DNA of 13,799 nucleotides from Rhodothermaceae bacterium (GTDB taxonomy: Bacteria > Bacteroidota > Rhodothermia > Rhodothermales > Rubricoccaceae). Positions within the stretch are counted from its first letter, which is position 1, and each line of letters starts with the position of its first letter. Under the pieces are notes generated by a model. That model had not been told where the DNA came from. It saw only the letters and a list, made by a program, of their open reading frames with translations, and searched no databases. The stretch is from the NCBI GenBank assembly GCA_013003465.1, contig JABDIZ010000031.1:1-13799 (forward strand). Direction: 5' to 3'. Below are positions 12,603 through 13,799 of this stretch, piece after piece. Both the position numbers and the translations under genes were made by a program.

Positions 12603-12610
12603 TATCTTCC
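12603..12610 (+). promoter_or_regulatory. Possible rpoZ -7 element
   Basis: TATCTTCC resembles TAnnTTTG and lies 24 nt before the rpoZ ATG, like the pyrH element before pyrH. The matching -35 region (TTCTTG, 17 nt before) is poor, so rpoZ may rely on read-through from yicC-gmk. Confidence 0.3.
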
Positions 12611-12634
12611 CCGACTACGCTCAGAACCATCCCT

Positions 12635-12955
12635 ATGGCCAAGCAGAACATTCAGACCCGCGACATCACGGCCCTCGCCGAGGAGACCGGCAACCTCTAC
12701 GAAACGGTTGTCGTGCTCTCGCGTCGTGCCCGTCAGATTGCGGCCCGCACCAAGGCCGAACTGGACCAGAAGCTCTCCTACTTCGACGACTTGAGCCTCA
12801 TCGAGCCTGGTGATGACCTCCGCGTCAACGAGGACCAGCTCAAGATCTCGCTCGAGTACGAGAAGCAGCCCAAATCGGGCGCCATTGCCATGGACGAGCT
12901 GCAGAACGACCAGATTTACTACCGCAACGCGGGCTCCGAAGACGCGGCGCTCTAA
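12635..12955 (+). CDS. rpoZ: DNA-directed RNA polymerase omega subunit (Bacteroidota-type)
   Basis: Omega helps fold and assemble the beta-prime subunit of RNA polymerase. The 106-residue product starts MAKQNIQTRDITALAEETGN. The core is LYETVVVLSRRARQIAARTKAELDQKL (about 21-47), which carries the omega/Rpb6 RxRQI pattern seen in members of this phylum. The acidic C-terminal part includes SLEYEKQPKSGAIAMDELQND. It is short and has no membrane or signal segment. The position between gmk and coaBC supports the call, since gmk-rpoZ adjacency is common. The start follows AACCATCCCT. Confidence 0.85.
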   Translation: MAKQNIQTRDITALAEETGNLYETVVVLSRRARQIAARTKAELDQKLSYFDDLSLIEPGDDLRVNEDQLKISLEYEKQPKSGAIAMDELQNDQIYYRNAGSEDAAL

Positions 12956-12979
12956 CGCGTCCGCGTCGTTTGCCGGTTT

Positions 12980-13016
12980 GTAGGGGCGTAGCATGAGGCT
13001 GCGCCCCTACCTTTGT
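12980..13016 (+). terminator. Intrinsic terminator after rpoZ
   Basis: GTAGGGGCGTAGC (12980-12992) pairs with GCTGCGCCCCTAC (12998-13010), a 13-bp stem with one G-U pair and loop ATGAG, followed by CTTTGT. The distal arm and its tail contain TACCTTTG (13008-13015), an exact TAnnTTTG match 22 nt before the coaBC ATG, but no TTG at the right distance. The arm GTAGGGGCG is a kind of hairpin seen repeatedly in high-GC genomes. Confidence 0.7.
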
Positions 13017-13036
13017 ATCGGTCTACTGGATTCCTC

Positions 13037-13799
13037 ATGTCCGACTCGCGTTTCGCTGGAAAAAAGCTCGTCCTCGGCGTTACGGGGAGCATCGCGGCCT
13101 ACAAAGCGGCGGAACTGATCCGCCTGTTCGTCAAGGCTGGCGCCGACGTGCAGCCCATCATGACCGAGGGTGCGACGCACTTCATTCCAGCGCTCACGCT
13201 TGGGACGCTCGCCAAGCGCGAGGTGCTGATCGAGGTCTTCCCGGAGCACGCGACAGGAAGTTGGACGAAGCATGTAGACCTCGGCCTCTGGGCCGATGGC
13301 TTCATCGTGGCGCCGTGCTCGGCCAACACGCTCGCCAAGCTTGCCCACGGTCTCTGCGACTCGATGCTGACGGCGACGGTCCTCTCGGCGCGGTGCCCGG
13401 TGATGGTGGCCCCGGCGATGGACCACGACATGTGGCACCATCCGGCCACGCAGGCCAACATCGCCACGCTGCGCGAGCACGGGGTGACGATCCTCGACCC
13501 CGCGCACGGCGAACTGGCGAGCGGCCTCATCGGCGAGGGGCGCCTGCCCGAGCCTGCCGAGATCGTTGCCGCGGTGACGGGTTGGCTAGAGTCTGGAAAC
13601 CCAGCACCCACCACCCATGACCAGCCGCCTCGGCCTCTGGCCGGAAAGAAAGTCGTCGTCACGGCTGGCCCGACGCGCGAGGCCATCGACCCGGTGCGCT
13701 TCCTTTCGAACGGCTCGACCGGGACCATGGGATTCGCCCTCGCCGAAGCGGCTGCGCAGCGCGGCGCCGAGGTGGTGCTCCTCGCCGGGCCAGTTGGGC
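13037..13799 (+). CDS. coaBC: Bifunctional phosphopantothenoylcysteine decarboxylase/synthase, partial
   Basis: CoaBC makes 4'-phosphopantetheine from 4'-phosphopantothenate in CoA synthesis: CoaB adds cysteine with CTP and CoaC decarboxylates with FMN. The gene runs off the right edge; 254 residues are visible. CoaC: KLVLGVTGSIAAYKAAEL (10-27, flavin loop), active-site histidine 79, SANTLAKLAHGLCDSM (95-110, flavin contacts), PAMDHDMW (126-133) and LASGLIGEGR (160-169). CoaB begins near 201 with VVVTAGPTRE (206-215) and FLSNGSTGTMG (222-232, with the conserved Asn 225). Two CoaC residues differ from the classical E. coli/AtHAL3a motifs (Asn to Asp, Cys to Ser). The linker (184-200) is Pro/Thr-rich and its DNA carries a CCCACCACCCATGA word. 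The start follows TTCCTC. Confidence 0.93.
   Translation, partial: MSDSRFAGKKLVLGVTGSIAAYKAAELIRLFVKAGADVQPIMTEGATHFIPALTLGTLAKREVLIEVFPEHATGSWTKHVDLGLWADGFIVAPCSANTLAKLAHGLCDSMLTATVLSARCPVMVAPAMDHDMWHHPATQANIATLREHGVTILDPAHGELASGLIGEGRLPEPAEIVAAVTGWLESGNPAPTTHDQPPRPLAGKKVVVTAGPTREAIDPVRFLSNGSTGTMGFALAEAAAQRGAEVVLLAGPVG

Noticed and set aside
1..13799. CRISPR array, transposon, prophage or defence system
   Set aside because: No regular spacer-repeat pattern, transposase or integrase motif, terminal inverted repeat pair or target duplication was seen; the genes are mainly housekeeping.

Overview
The window is GC-rich, with genes that look like a high-GC member of the Bacteroidota/Rhodothermota group (Salinibacter/Rhodothermus-like). 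Four signs point there. The translation starts lack Shine-Dalgarno sequences and follow pyrimidine-rich tracts. Several candidate promoters fit the TTG...TAnnTTTG pattern known from Bacteroidetes. The block rplM-rpsI-rpsB-tsf is typical of that group. The small omega-type RNA polymerase subunit after gmk also fits. The organism call is inference; I could not search any database.

Left part (1-3713): a leftward partial gene (probable DUF177/YceD) and rightward dnaA flank about 690 bp that look like the chromosomal replication origin. It holds five DnaA-box-like 9-mers, all in one orientation, including two tandem pairs each with an 11-bp register, next to an AT-rich stretch with an inverted repeat and a GC hairpin. 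dnaA and dnaN follow, and dnaN ends at a strong intrinsic terminator.

Middle (3714-6546): a sugar-1-phosphate nucleotidyltransferase faces a leftward pair made of an ECF sigma factor and a single-pass membrane protein that may be its anti-sigma partner. This pair is the only obviously accessory piece of the window. The divergent region between the sigma gene and rplM carries candidate promoters in both directions and a structured 5' leader of rplM.

Right part (6547-13799): a translation block, rplM-rpsI-rpsB-tsf-pyrH-frr, then tRNA-Ser(GGA), then yicC-gmk-rpoZ and the first two thirds of coaBC, all rightward. Hairpins punctuate the block: a long stem in the rpsB leader, a 14-bp stem between rpsB and tsf, and perfect or near-perfect terminators before pyrH and before coaBC. 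The genes supply replication initiation, ribosome parts, elongation and recycling factors, nucleotide kinases and CoA synthesis.

The least explained signal is in the gaps. Four intergenic spaces (after dnaA, after rpsI, after frr, and between tRNA-Ser and yicC) each hold a different short 'word' that is repeated imperfectly and then returns in inverted orientation, making a long imperfect hairpin. No transposon, CRISPR array, prophage or defence system was seen.
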